DNA from: an uncultured Rhodospirillaceae bacterium
GTDB taxonomy: Bacteria > Pseudomonadota > Alphaproteobacteria > UBA7887
Reading direction: 5' to 3'
Assembly: GCA_913045505.1 (NCBI GenBank)
Contig: CAJWQN010000004.1
Location: 1 to 32,355 of the forward strand
Length of the DNA: 32,355 nucleotides
Positions 8,085-16,318 of the stretch are shown one piece after another. Under the pieces are notes generated by a model. It was given only the letters and a program-made list of their open reading frames with translations, had not been told where the DNA came from and ran no database searches. The number at the start of each line of letters is the position of its first letter. The stretch's first letter is position 1. Position numbers and translations under genes: made by a program.

Positions 8085-9079
8085 GCCAAGGGTTCCGATC
8101 GTCCGAGAAGGTCGAGCACGGCCGCGCGAATGCCCCGGCCGCTCATGCCGTAGCGGTCCCGAACCCTATCGGTCGGGCCGACGACCGCGAATTCGTCGGG
8201 CATGCCGACCATCCGCATCCGGCTGGGATGTTCCCGCGCCAGAAGTTCGGCCACCGCCCCGCCCAGCCCACCGGTCAGATGATGCTCCTCGGCGGTGACG
8301 ATGCCACCGGTCTCCGCCGCCGCGGCCAGAATCGGATCCCTGTCCAGAGGCTTGAGAGTGTGCATGTTCACCACCCTGGCATCGATTCCCTGTGCGGACA
8401 AATCGGCGGCCGCCTCCAGGGCCGGCGCGACCAGGGCGCCGCAGGCAATGACCGTGACGTCCGATCCGTCACGCAGCACATCGGCCTGGCCGATCCGAAT
8501 CGATGCCACCACCGGCGTGACCGCCGGCTCCTCGACTCGCCCGCCCAGCCGAATATAGACCGGACCATCCAGATGTTCCGTCGCCAAAGTGGCGTGCCAC
8601 GCCTGATGGGCGTCCGCCGGGACCACCACCGTCATGTTCGGAAGCGCCCGCATGAGCGCCAGATCCTCCAGCGCGTGGTGGGTGCCGCCGGCCACGCCCA
8701 GGGAAATGCCGCTGGCGGCGGCGCCGATGACCACCCTTTGATTGGCATAGGCGACGTCGTTGCGAAGCTGCTCCAAGGACCGCGCGGTGATGAACGGCGC
8801 GTAGCCGCAGACAAACGGACGCAAGCCCGTGGTCGCCAGGCCGCTCGCGATCCCCATGGCGTTCTGCTCGGCGATCCCGACCTCGATCAGCCGTTCCGGG
8901 AACCGGTCGGACAGGTCCCTGAGGCCGATCAAATCCAGGGTATCGGCGGAGACGGCGACCACCGAGGAATCGCGCGCCGCCAGTTCGGTCACGGCCAAGC
9001 CGAACGCCAGGCGCGACTGGTTGGCCGCGCGCCCGACCCAATCGGGCGCCGCGACCGGGTCGTCGTCGACGGTGCTCAT
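8081..9079 (-). CDS. Transketolase, C-terminal subunit (pyrimidine-binding and TK-C domains)
   Basis: This 332-residue protein is the second half of a split transketolase. The early part carries IEVGIAEQNAMGIASGLA with the catalytic glutamate that activates thiamine diphosphate, followed by FITARSLEQLRNDVAY and GGTHHALEDLALMRALPNMTV. The latter part is the transketolase C-terminal domain (VTVIACGALVAPALEA, ARVVNMHTLKPLD, TAEEHHLTGGLGGAVAE). The ATG at 9079 was chosen because it overlaps the N-subunit stop in an ATGA; an upstream extension would lie entirely inside the N-subunit gene. The two subunits are expected to assemble as a heterotetramer with an active site at the interface. Split transketolases usually serve specialised pathways and not the pentose phosphate route, so its sugar substrates are unknown. 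Confidence 0.9.
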   Translation of the reverse strand: MSTVDDDPVAAPDWVGRAANQSRLAFGLAVTELAARDSSVVAVSADTLDLIGLRDLSDRFPERLIEVGIAEQNAMGIASGLATTGLRPFVCGYAPFITARSLEQLRNDVAYANQRVVIGAAASGISLGVAGGTHHALEDLALMRALPNMTVVVPADAHQAWHATLATEHLDGPVYIRLGGRVEEPAVTPVVASIRIGQADVLRDGSDVTVIACGALVAPALEAAADLSAQGIDARVVNMHTLKPLDRDPILAAAAETGGIVTAEEHHLTGGLGGAVAELLAREHPSRMRMVGMPDEFAVVGPTDRVRDRYGMSGRGIRAAVLDLLGRSEPLA

Positions 9080-9909
9080 TGAGCGTCTCCGAGTTCGTCG
9101 AGGGCGTTCCGGTAGACCTCGTCGGTAACCGCGTTGACGTGCCACAGATGGCTGTCTTCGGCGAAGCCGGCACCCTTGCCCTTGACCGTATGGGCGATCA
9201 GCAGTGAGGGCTTGTCGGGCGCGTAGGGAAGCGCATCAAAGGCATCGACGATGGCGCCGATGTCGTGGCCGTCGATCTCCCGGACTTCCCAACCAAAAGC
9301 CCGCCATTTGTCGGCCAGCGGATCCAGACCCAGCACCGCCTTCACCGGCCCGCTCTGCTGGATCTTGTTGAAATCGACGATCGCGGTGAGATTGGCGAGG
9401 CCCATATGCGCGGCGGCCATGGCCGCTTCCCAGTTGGAGCCTTCCTGGAGTTCGCCGTCACCAAGCATCACCAGGGTCCGGAAATCCCGACCCTGGAGCT
9501 GGGCGCCCAGCGCCATGCCGATGCCGACCGCCAGACCGTGGCCCAGGCCGCCGGTGCTCATCTCGACCCCCGGCGCCTTGATGTCGGGATGCATGCCGAG
9601 CAGCGATTCGAAGCCGTAGAAATCGTCGAGCAGGCTTTCATCGAAAAATCCGGATTGGGCCAATACGGCGGCGAGCGCGGCGTTGGCGTGACCCTTTGAC
9701 AGCACGAAACGGTCGCGCGCCGGCCAATCGGGCTGGTCGGGGCGGATCGCCAAGTGGTGGAAATAAAGCGCCGCCAACAGGTCGGCCGCCGACAGCGAGC
9801 CGCCCATATGGCCCGACCCAGCCGCATGAAGGGCGCGCCATATATTGCGCCTCAGGCGCAAGGCCGCCTCACGCAGGCCCTGAAGCTTTGCCTCCCGATT
9901 GCTGAGCAT
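9076..9909 (-). CDS. Transketolase, N-terminal (TPP-binding) subunit
   Basis: This 277-residue protein is the first half of a split transketolase. It has the thiamine-diphosphate/Mg binding motif GDGELQEG (150-157) ending at N181 in DFNKIQQSG. Substrate- and cofactor-site blocks are SGHMGGSLSAADLLAALY, FVLSKGHANAALAAVLA, GMHPDI and STGGLGHGLAVGIGMALG. The ATG at 9909 is preceded by GGGAGGG about 10 bases upstream. A longer TTG start at 9957 would overlap the upstream gene and adds no conserved residues. It follows the gamma-glutamyltransferase gene closely and is coupled to the C-terminal subunit by a 4-bp overlap, so the order is ggt-tktN-tktC-hydroxyacid oxidase. Confidence 0.9.
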   Translation of the reverse strand: MLSNREAKLQGLREAALRLRRNIWRALHAAGSGHMGGSLSAADLLAALYFHHLAIRPDQPDWPARDRFVLSKGHANAALAAVLAQSGFFDESLLDDFYGFESLLGMHPDIKAPGVEMSTGGLGHGLAVGIGMALGAQLQGRDFRTLVMLGDGELQEGSNWEAAMAAAHMGLANLTAIVDFNKIQQSGPVKAVLGLDPLADKWRAFGWEVREIDGHDIGAIVDAFDALPYAPDKPSLLIAHTVKGKGAGFAEDSHLWHVNAVTDEVYRNALDELGDAQ

Positions 9910-9946
9910 GGCGATCTGTCCCTCCCGCGCCAACGACCCCGGTTGC

Positions 9947-11536
9947 CTAATAGCCAATGGCGCAGCCGTCCTTGCGCGGATCGGAGCCGGCGGTCAGCAC
10001 GCCCGTATCCCAGTCGATCCATACCGCTTGGCCGCCGCCGAGCGGAAAACCTGCCTCGACCACGTCGTGGCCGAGAGCGGCCAGGCCCCTGGCGACTTCC
10101 GGCGCCACGCCGCGCTCGACACGGAGCTCGCCGTTGTAGGCGAAGCAACGGGGCGCGTCGAGGGCCTCCTGGATATCCATGCCGAAATCGAGCATGTTGG
10201 TCACGAAATGGGCATGGCCCACGGGCTGGAAATGGCCGCCCATGACCCCGAACGGCATCACCGCCCTCTCGTCCACCTTGATCATGCCCGGAATGATCGT
10301 GTGCATGGGCCGCTTGCGCGGCGCGATGCAGTTGCGGTGGCCCGCCTCGATCACGAAGCCGGTGCCGCGATTGGAGAACAGCACGCCCGACTCCGGGCTG
10401 ACCAGGCCGCTGCCATAGGACTGGAAAATCGAGTTGATGAACGAAACCGTGTTGCGGTCGCGATCGACGACGCTCAAGTAAACCGTGTCGCCATGGCCGA
10501 CCTCGCCGGGCTCGGGCAAATCACCCAGGACAGAATCGGGCCGGATCAAGGCCCTGAGGCCGGCGGCATAATCCTCCGAAAGCAGATGATCGACCGGAAT
10601 TTCGGCCTGGGTCGGGTCGGCGATGAACCGGGCGCGGTCGCGATAGGCGAGCCGGGCCGCTTCGGCCTCGAGATGCAGCCGTTCGACACCCACGGGGTCC
10701 AGGGCGGTGAGATCGAAGCCCCGGAGGATGTTCAGAATCTCCAGCGCCACCAGCCCTTGGCCATTGGGCGGGCATTCCAGAATCTGGTGGCCCCGATAGT
10801 CGGTCGCTATGGGAGTTACGTAATCGGCGGTCGCGGCGGCGAAATCGTCGAGGGTGTGGAGACCGCCGAGCCGCCGGAGATAGCCGACCATGTCGTCGGC
10901 GATCGCTCCGGTGTAGAACCCGTCGCGGCCTTCCTTGGCGATAACGCGCAGGGTCCGGCCCAGTTCCGGCTGGCGATGGATCGTCCCCGTGGCCGGCGCC
11001 TGGCCGCCGGGCAGAAAAATCCGCTTGGCGTTGGCATCGGCCCCGAGCTTGTCGTGCTGCGCTTGCCAGACCTTGGCGATCACCGAATGCACCGGATAGC
11101 CGTCCTCGGCGAAGGCGATGGCCGGCCGCAACAGCTCCTCGAGGCCGAGTCGGCCATGGTCGTCGCTGAGTTTCTGCCAGGCCGCGATGGCACCGGGAAC
11201 GGTCACCGAATGGGCGCTCTGAGATCCGATCCGGTCGATCCCCTGATCCTGATACCAGTTCAGTTCGGCCGCCGCCGGGGCCCGCCCGGAGCCGTTGATC
11301 GCGATCACCTCGCCCGAACCGCCGGGCACGTAAAGCACGAAGCAGTCGCCGCCGATGCTGGTCGATTGGGGCTCGACCACCCCCAGCACGGCCGCCGCCG
11401 CGATCGCCGCGTCCATCGCGTTGCCGCCGGCGCGGAGCATGTCGATCGCGGTCAGGGTCGCCGCCGGATGCGACGTGGCGGCGATTCCGTTGGTGGCGTG
11501 CACCGGCGACCGGCCGGGCAACTGAAAATCGCGCAT
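9947..11536 (-). CDS. Gamma-glutamyltransferase family protein (Ntn hydrolase)
   Basis: This 529-residue protein is of the gamma-glutamyltranspeptidase family, which self-cleaves into two subunits and then hydrolyses or transfers gamma-glutamyl groups. The large-subunit start ATSHPAATLTAIDMLRAGGNAMDAA and the IGGDCFVLYV block are typical. The autoprocessing and catalytic threonine is probably T351 in GHGDTVYLSVVD. Downstream blocks include GTGFVIEAGHRNCIAPRKRP and MGGHFQPVGHAHFVTNMLDFG. No N-terminal signal peptide is visible, unlike periplasmic E. coli Ggt, so it probably acts in the cytoplasm. It belongs to a GGT branch often annotated loosely; acylase-type or amide hydrolysis is equally possible. 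It is the first gene of the leftward cluster with the split transketolase, suggesting shared regulation. Confidence 0.88.
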   Translation of the reverse strand: MRDFQLPGRSPVHATNGIAATSHPAATLTAIDMLRAGGNAMDAAIAAAAVLGVVEPQSTSIGGDCFVLYVPGGSGEVIAINGSGRAPAAAELNWYQDQGIDRIGSQSAHSVTVPGAIAAWQKLSDDHGRLGLEELLRPAIAFAEDGYPVHSVIAKVWQAQHDKLGADANAKRIFLPGGQAPATGTIHRQPELGRTLRVIAKEGRDGFYTGAIADDMVGYLRRLGGLHTLDDFAAATADYVTPIATDYRGHQILECPPNGQGLVALEILNILRGFDLTALDPVGVERLHLEAEAARLAYRDRARFIADPTQAEIPVDHLLSEDYAAGLRALIRPDSVLGDLPEPGEVGHGDTVYLSVVDRDRNTVSFINSIFQSYGSGLVSPESGVLFSNRGTGFVIEAGHRNCIAPRKRPMHTIIPGMIKVDERAVMPFGVMGGHFQPVGHAHFVTNMLDFGMDIQEALDAPRCFAYNGELRVERGVAPEVARGLAALGHDVVEAGFPLGGGQAVWIDWDTGVLTAGSDPRKDGCAIGY

Positions 11537-11754
11537 GAGTTCGAGCCTTCACAACTGCGTTGCCCGGAGCCTGCCATAGGGCGGCGCAAGGGGCCGGAGA
11601 TTACCCCTAATCTTCGAGATATTCGCGGACAATCGTATCGAGATCCCCGCAGGCCATGCAATTGGACCAGGCAACTGACCACCGCGCCGACGGCGCCGAC
11701 TGACAAGAGAATTGGGCGGCCTTCAGCAGGCGTCGGGGGGCCGGAGCGGATCGA

Positions 11755-12921
11755 TCAGGCGGCCAGCGCCGATTCCAGATCGCCGATCAGGTCGTCAACG
11801 GCCTCGATTCCCACCGACAGGCGAACCAGGCCGTCGCCGATGCCGAGCTTGGCCCGTTCCGAGGCCGGCACCGAGGCATGGGTCATGATCGCCGGGTGCT
11901 CGATCAAGCTCTCGACGCCGCCCAGGCTTTCGGCCAGCGCGAACAGTTCGCAGCGCTCCAGAAACCGCCGCGTGGCGGCGAGCCCGCCCTCGAGCTCCGC
12001 GCTCACCATGCCGCCGAACCCGTCCATCTGGCGCGCCGCCAGGCCGTGCTGGGGGTGGCTCGCCAGGCCCGGATAATGGACCCGCGCGACGCGCGGATGG
12101 GCATCCAGCCAGGTCGCGATCTCCAGCGCGCTGGCGCAATGGCGGGCCATGCGCAGCCCCAGGGTCTTGACGCCCCGGTTGGCCAGAAAACAGTCGAACG
12201 GACCCGGTACCGCGCCGATGGCGTTCTGAAGATAGCCGAGTTGCCGGACCAGCTCGGGTCGGTCGCCGACCACCACGATGCCGCCGACGATATCGGAATG
12301 GCCGTTGAGATACTTGGTCGCCGAATGGACCACCGCGTCGAAACCATGCTCCAACGGTCGCTGCACCCAAGGGCTCGCGAAGGTGTTGTCGGCGACCGTG
12401 ATCAGGCCCCGCCGTCGACCGACGTCCGCGATCAGGTCCAGATCGACCAGTTTGAGCAGAGGGTTACTCGGCGTCTCGACCCAGATCATCTTGGTCTCCG
12501 GCCTTATCGCCGCTTCCAGCGCCACCCGGTCGTCCAGATCGATCAGGGTGAACGCGAGGCCCGCCGACCGCTTGCGCACGTTCTCGAACAACCGGTAGGT
12601 GCCGCCGTAGAGGTCGTCCATGGCGATCACATGGGCGCCCGCATCCAGGCACTCCAGGATGGTCGCCGTGGCCGCCAGACCGGACGCGAAGGCGAAGCCC
12701 GCCTGCCCGCCTTCCAGGTCGGTGACGCAACGTTCATAGGCTTGGCGGGTCGGGTTCTGGGTGCGCGAATATTCGTAGCCCTTATGGACGCCCGGGCTGT
12801 CCTGAACATAGGTCGAGGTGGCGTAGATCGGCGTGATGACGGCCCCGGTCGACGGGTCCGGCTGCTGCCCGGCATGGATCGCGCGGGTGTCGAAGCCGAG
12901 CCGGTTGTCGGGTCTGGTCAT
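11755..12921 (-). CDS. Cystathionine gamma-synthase/lyase-type PLP enzyme
   Basis: This 388-residue Cys/Met-metabolism PLP enzyme acts in trans-sulfuration. Key blocks are TRAIHAGQQPDPSTGAVITP, GYEYSRTQNPTR (phosphate-binding Tyr/Arg of the neighbouring subunit), FASGLAATATI, VETPSNPLLKLVDL, D178 in VADNTFASP (pyridine-nitrogen contact) and the Schiff-base K203 in HSATKYLNGHSD. The C-terminal ESLGGVESLIEHPAIMTHASVP and GLVRLSVGIE are also standard. The ATG at 12921 gives the normal length and N-terminus, though no good ribosome-binding site precedes it; a much longer frame upstream has no homology. Sequence alone does not separate MetB, MetC-like or gamma-lyase activity. It stands alone, divergent from the AtuA genes, with 218 bp of featureless sequence on its left. 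Confidence 0.88.
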   Translation of the reverse strand: MTRPDNRLGFDTRAIHAGQQPDPSTGAVITPIYATSTYVQDSPGVHKGYEYSRTQNPTRQAYERCVTDLEGGQAGFAFASGLAATATILECLDAGAHVIAMDDLYGGTYRLFENVRKRSAGLAFTLIDLDDRVALEAAIRPETKMIWVETPSNPLLKLVDLDLIADVGRRRGLITVADNTFASPWVQRPLEHGFDAVVHSATKYLNGHSDIVGGIVVVGDRPELVRQLGYLQNAIGAVPGPFDCFLANRGVKTLGLRMARHCASALEIATWLDAHPRVARVHYPGLASHPQHGLAARQMDGFGGMVSAELEGGLAATRRFLERCELFALAESLGGVESLIEHPAIMTHASVPASERAKLGIGDGLVRLSVGIEAVDDLIGDLESALAA

Positions 12922-13031
12922 GGCCCATATTAGGAGGATTCCCACGGCCAATGAAATCATCAACTGTGGACGGTCGGGCGCGCCCCTGGCAGGTTGTCCG
13001 TGCCGCGCCTGGCTGAGCAGGGAGAACCGGA
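12922..13031. promoter_or_regulatory. Divergent intergenic region between PLP enzyme and AtuA genes
   Basis: These 110 bp must hold promoters for both directions. GGGAG lies about 8 bases ahead of the rightward ATG. An unrelated AGGAGG at about 12931 on the plus strand has no in-frame start close by. No operator-like repeat was seen. Confidence 0.3.
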
Positions 13032-14375
13032 ATGGGCGATCGGATACGGGTGGGCTCCGGGGCCGGCTATGCCGGCGACCGCTGGGACCCGGCGGTGGAG
13101 TTGGCGGAACATGGCGGGCTGGATTTCCTGGCGTTCGAGTGCCTGGCCGAGCGCACCATCGCCCGCGAAAATCTGGCCCGCCATCACGACCCGGACAAGG
13201 GCTACAACCCATTGCTCGCCGAGCGCATGCGCGCGGTCCTTCCGGCCTGCGCCGCCCGCGGAATCCGTGTGCTCAGCAATATGGGCGCGGCCAATCCGGA
13301 GGCGGCCGGGCGCCGGATCTGCGAAATCGCCGCGGAAGAAGGACTGGCCGCCCTGCGCACCGCCGTGGTGCTGGGTGACGACGTGCAAGCGATCGTCGCC
13401 GGGATGCCGGAACTGGCCTTGCTGGAGACCGGCGATCCGCTGGAATCGATCTTGCCGCGCATGGCCTCGGCAAACGCTTATCTGGGCGCCGATTCGATCG
13501 TCGCCGCTCTGCAGACCGGCGCCGATGTGGTGGTGACCGGCCGGGTCGCCGATCCGTCCCTGTTCCTTGGGCCGCTGCTCTACGGGCTTGGCTGGTCCTA
13601 CGATGATTATCCCATGCTCGGCCAAGGCACCGTGGCCGGCCATCTGCTGGAATGCGCGGGCCAGGTTACCGGAGGCTACTTCGCCGATCCGGGCAAGAAG
13701 GACGTGGCCGGCCTGGCGCGGCTGGGCTTTCCCCTCGCCGAGGTGGCCGTAAACGGTGACGTGGTGATCACGAAGGTCGCGGGTTCGGGCGGGCGTGTCG
13801 ATACGATGACCTGTACCGAGCAGCTTCTCTATGAAATCGGCGATCCCGCCCAATACATCACCCCCGATTGCGTGCTCGACATCACCGAGGTGCATTTCGC
13901 CGCCGACGGCCCCGACCGGGTGCGGGTGCTGGGCGCCAGGGCGCGGCCGCGCACGCCCACCTACAAGGTCAGCGTCGGCTATTTCGACGGCTTTATCGGC
14001 GAGGGCCAGATGTCCTACGGCGGCATCAACGCCGAGGCGCGGGCGCGCCTGGCCGGCGACGTGGTGCGCGAGCGCCTGGCCCTGCGCGGCATCGCCACCG
14101 ACGACCTTCGGATCGAGCTGATCGGGGTCGAAAGCCTGCACGGCACCGGCGCCGGGCGCCCCGAGCCTTACGAGGCCCGGTTGCGCGTCGCCGGGCGCAC
14201 GGAGGACCGCACGGCGGCGGAAGCGATCGGCCAGGAAGTCGAGACCCTGTACACCAATGGCCCGGCTGGTGGCGCCGGCGCCTTCGCCTCGGTGCGCGAG
14301 GTGCTGGCGGTCCAGTCGGTGCTGCTGCCTCGCGATCTGGTCACGGCCTCGGTGCGGGTGGTGGACGGGTCATGA
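13032..14375 (+). CDS. AtuA-family acyclic terpene utilization protein, N-terminal domain (DUF1446)
   Basis: This 447-residue protein matches the large AtuA domain (DUF1446). AtuA is part of the Pseudomonas acyclic terpene (citronellol/geraniol) degradation locus, but its biochemical role is not established. Characteristic blocks are VGSGAGYAGDRWDPAVELAEHGGLDFLAFECLAERT split across residues ~6-42, GIRVLSNMGAANPEAA, GADVVVTGRVADPSLFLGPL, LECAGQVTGGYFADPG and SYGGINAEARAR. In Pseudomonas the protein is about 590 residues with a C-terminal small domain; here that part is encoded separately by the next gene, whose ATG overlaps this stop (ATGA). It is the first gene of a rightward three-gene operon with a DehI-like gene. 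Few other terpene-pathway enzymes are present, so a different substrate is likely. Confidence 0.88.
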   Translation: MGDRIRVGSGAGYAGDRWDPAVELAEHGGLDFLAFECLAERTIARENLARHHDPDKGYNPLLAERMRAVLPACAARGIRVLSNMGAANPEAAGRRICEIAAEEGLAALRTAVVLGDDVQAIVAGMPELALLETGDPLESILPRMASANAYLGADSIVAALQTGADVVVTGRVADPSLFLGPLLYGLGWSYDDYPMLGQGTVAGHLLECAGQVTGGYFADPGKKDVAGLARLGFPLAEVAVNGDVVITKVAGSGGRVDTMTCTEQLLYEIGDPAQYITPDCVLDITEVHFAADGPDRVRVLGARARPRTPTYKVSVGYFDGFIGEGQMSYGGINAEARARLAGDVVRERLALRGIATDDLRIELIGVESLHGTGAGRPEPYEARLRVAGRTEDRTAAEAIGQEVETLYTNGPAGGAGAFASVREVLAVQSVLLPRDLVTASVRVVDGS

Positions 14376-14698
14376 CGGTCCGGGTCTACGATCTGGCCCA
14401 TGCCCGGACCGGCGACAAGGGCCACGGCGTCAACGTCGCGGTGATTGCCTACGACCAGGCCGGCTACGCCCATCTCGATCGCCACTTGACCGCCGAGAAG
14501 GTGATGGCCGCGTTCGCCCATTTCGCCGCCGGCCCGGTCCACCGCTACCCGCTGCCCAGGCTTCGCGCCTTCAATTTCGTCGTCGACCACGCCCTCGGCG
14601 GCGGCGTCACCGCCAATCTGTCCCAGGACCTGCACGGCAAGAGCCTGAGTTCGCTGATGCTGACCATTACCTTGCCCGACCGCGACGAGACGCGCTGA
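14372..14698 (+). CDS. AtuA C-terminal-domain-like small protein
   Basis: This 108-residue protein matches the ferredoxin-fold C-terminal domain of AtuA proteins: RVYDLAHARTGDKGHGVNVAVIAY at the start, then LPRLRAFNFVVDHALGGG and a DLHGKSLSSLML end. Its start overlaps the AtuA N-terminal gene stop by 4 bp (ATGA), so the two would be made in equal amounts and most likely form one complex equivalent to full-length AtuA. It resembles DUF4387-type proteins but is assigned here by the ARTGDKG motif. The gene ends 2 bp before the next ATG. Confidence 0.8.
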   Translation: MTVRVYDLAHARTGDKGHGVNVAVIAYDQAGYAHLDRHLTAEKVMAAFAHFAAGPVHRYPLPRLRAFNFVVDHALGGGVTANLSQDLHGKSLSSLMLTITLPDRDETR

Positions 14699-14700
14699 GG

Positions 14701-15528
14701 ATGGCGGAACCGGCCGAAATTCCAGAGCATGAGGCCGACGGCGAAATCGCCGCCCTTTACGACGACATCAAGACGGCCACCGGTGTCGGCATGGTGAATC
14801 TCATCTATCGGCGCATGGCAACGGTGCCCGGACAGCTCGCCTGGGCCTGGGGCACGGTGCGGCCGCTGTTCGCCGACGGCGACATCGGGAGGGCGCGGAC
14901 GGCCATGGTCGCGGCGCTGGACCTTCCCCCGGTTTTACCGATTTCCCGCCCGGCGCTGGCCGTGGTCGGGGTCGATGGGGCCGGGGAGGCCTCGATCGGG
15001 CAAATCATCGATGCCTACAACCGGGGCAACAGCGGCAATCTGTTTGCCTTGAGCGCCCTGGCCACATTCTTGGATTCGGGTGCCGAGGCGCCGGCGGAGC
15101 CTGGCTCGGCCGCACCCGCCCCCGCGCGGCCCCCCGATCTGCCGCCGATCGTGGCGCTGGCGGAGATGGACTGGGCGCTCGCCGATCTGGTTCGGGACAT
15201 GAGCGCGCCGGTCGCGCCGCCGGGCCGGCCGATGATCCCGAGCCTCTATCGCCATCTCGCCCTTTGGCCCGGCTTCCTCGCCCTGGCCGCTACAACGATG
15301 CTGCCTCATCAGCAGGGCGGGGCCGTCGCGCGCTTGGCCGGCGCCCTACATCGGCAGGCCGTCGCCGAAGCGCCGGCCCTCGCGGCGCGCCTTCGGACCC
15401 CCGCCGCGACCACACCGCCGAGCGGCGCGGCGCGCGAGGAACTGATCGCGACCTTCCGCGCCTATGGGCAAGGCCCGATCGCGACAATGATCGTCATCGG
15501 CCACATGCTCAGGCGCGCCTTGCCCTGA
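14701..15528 (+). CDS. DehI-like (halocarboxylic acid dehalogenase family) protein, tentative
   Basis: This 275-residue helical protein is rich in Ala and Pro. It has an internal two-fold repeat: MVNLIYRRMATVPGQLAWAW in the first half corresponds to PSLYRHLALWPGFLALAA in the second, separated by a Pro/Ala linker around residues 125-150. The opening EHEADGEIAALYDDIKTATGV and this pseudo-dimeric layout resemble the group I 2-haloacid dehalogenase DehI family, in which one chain folds as two similar halves. The catalytic aspartate of DehI could not be placed by eye, so activity is not claimed. Many family members of unknown role occur in alphaproteobacteria. It starts 2 bp after the AtuA small subunit and is the last gene of that operon, converging on an SDR gene 13 bp away. 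Confidence 0.55.
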   Translation: MAEPAEIPEHEADGEIAALYDDIKTATGVGMVNLIYRRMATVPGQLAWAWGTVRPLFADGDIGRARTAMVAALDLPPVLPISRPALAVVGVDGAGEASIGQIIDAYNRGNSGNLFALSALATFLDSGAEAPAEPGSAAPAPARPPDLPPIVALAEMDWALADLVRDMSAPVAPPGRPMIPSLYRHLALWPGFLALAATTMLPHQQGGAVARLAGALHRQAVAEAPALAARLRTPAATTPPSGAAREELIATFRAYGQGPIATMIVIGHMLRRALP

Positions 15529-15541
15529 GGGGGCACCCGGT

Positions 15542-16318
15542 TCAGCGATTGCGGACGCTGGCGCCGGCGTCGATGGAGACCACGGTGCCGCTGATGTAGG
15601 ACGCGCGCGGGCTGGCCAGGAAGGCCACCGTGTCGGCGACCTCTTCCGGAGTGCCGGCGCGGCCCATGGGCAAGTCGGCGAGATAGTCCTGCCAGCGGCT
15701 CTTGTCGCCATGCTCGCCCTCGGCGCGCTTCTCGAGCAGGGTTCGCATGCGGTCGGTGGCGATCAGGCCCGGATTAACCGCGACCACGCGGACACCGTGG
15801 TCGGGGCTGGCGCCGCCGAGCGCCCGGGTGAAGCCCATCAAGCCGGCATTGCCGGCGCTCCCGGCGATATAGTTGGCGGCCGGGCGCTCGCCGGCCAGGC
15901 CGATGACGTTGACGATCACGCCGGCGCCGCGTGCCGCCATGCGGCCGTAGATGGCGCGGGTCAGGTTGATGTAGCCGAATACCTTGAGGTCCCAGGCCTC
16001 GCGCCAGCGCGGTTCGTCGATGGTGGCGAGATCACCGCCCGGAATCGCGCCGGCGTTGTTGATCAGGATATCGACCTCGGCGCAGGCCTCCGCCAGGCGC
16101 GCGATGTTGGCGCTCTCGCTGAGGTCGAGCGGGTGAATCGAGACCGCGACGCCGGTCGTGTCCATGATCTGCTTCTTCGCGGCTTCCAGATCGGCGCCGG
16201 TGCGTGCCGCCAAATGGAGCGTGCAGCCTTCGGCGGCAAGCCGGCCAGCCACCGCGCGCCCGATGCCTTTCGAACCGCCGGTGACCAGGGCCGTCTGGCC
16301 GGTCAAGCTCAAATCCAT
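15542..16318 (-). CDS. Short-chain dehydrogenase/reductase (SDR) with atypical active site
   Basis: This 258-residue SDR has an intact cofactor motif TGGSKGIG (13-20), the DL at 65-66 contacting the cofactor, the structural NNAG (87-90) and a normal C-terminal GRAGTPEEVADTVAFLAS plus SGTVVSIDAG. The catalytic centre is unusual. The tyrosine is present (Y150 in ANYIAGSAGNAG), but the lysine expected four residues later is S154, the catalytic serine position in NVIGLAG reads G140, and the usual asparagine reads K112 in WDLKVFGY. NVIG/YIAGSAGNA is remembered as recurring in a distinct SDR subgroup, so it may be a specialised or non-reductive branch and not a decayed gene. The ATG has GGGGAGA just upstream. 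It is monocistronic, 285 bp downstream of the MDR gene. Confidence 0.85.
   Translation of the reverse strand: MDLSLTGQTALVTGGSKGIGRAVAGRLAAEGCTLHLAARTGADLEAAKKQIMDTTGVAVSIHPLDLSESANIARLAEACAEVDILINNAGAIPGGDLATIDEPRWREAWDLKVFGYINLTRAIYGRMAARGAGVIVNVIGLAGERPAANYIAGSAGNAGLMGFTRALGGASPDHGVRVVAVNPGLIATDRMRTLLEKRAEGEHGDKSRWQDYLADLPMGRAGTPEEVADTVAFLASPRASYISGTVVSIDAGASVRNR

Noticed and set aside
9899-12076. Rightward 725-codon open frame
   Set aside because: It is antisense to the gamma-glutamyltransferase and PLP-enzyme genes; Asp/Gly/Arg-rich low-information sequence typical of GC-rich shadow frames.
12922-13212. N-terminal extension of the cystathionine-type enzyme
   Set aside because: The added residues are Pro/Arg/Ser-rich with no similarity, overlap the divergent AtuA gene, and the family starts at the 12921 ATG.
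12960-14141. Leftward 393-codon open frame
   Set aside because: Antisense of the AtuA gene, whose conserved blocks are clear on the plus strand.
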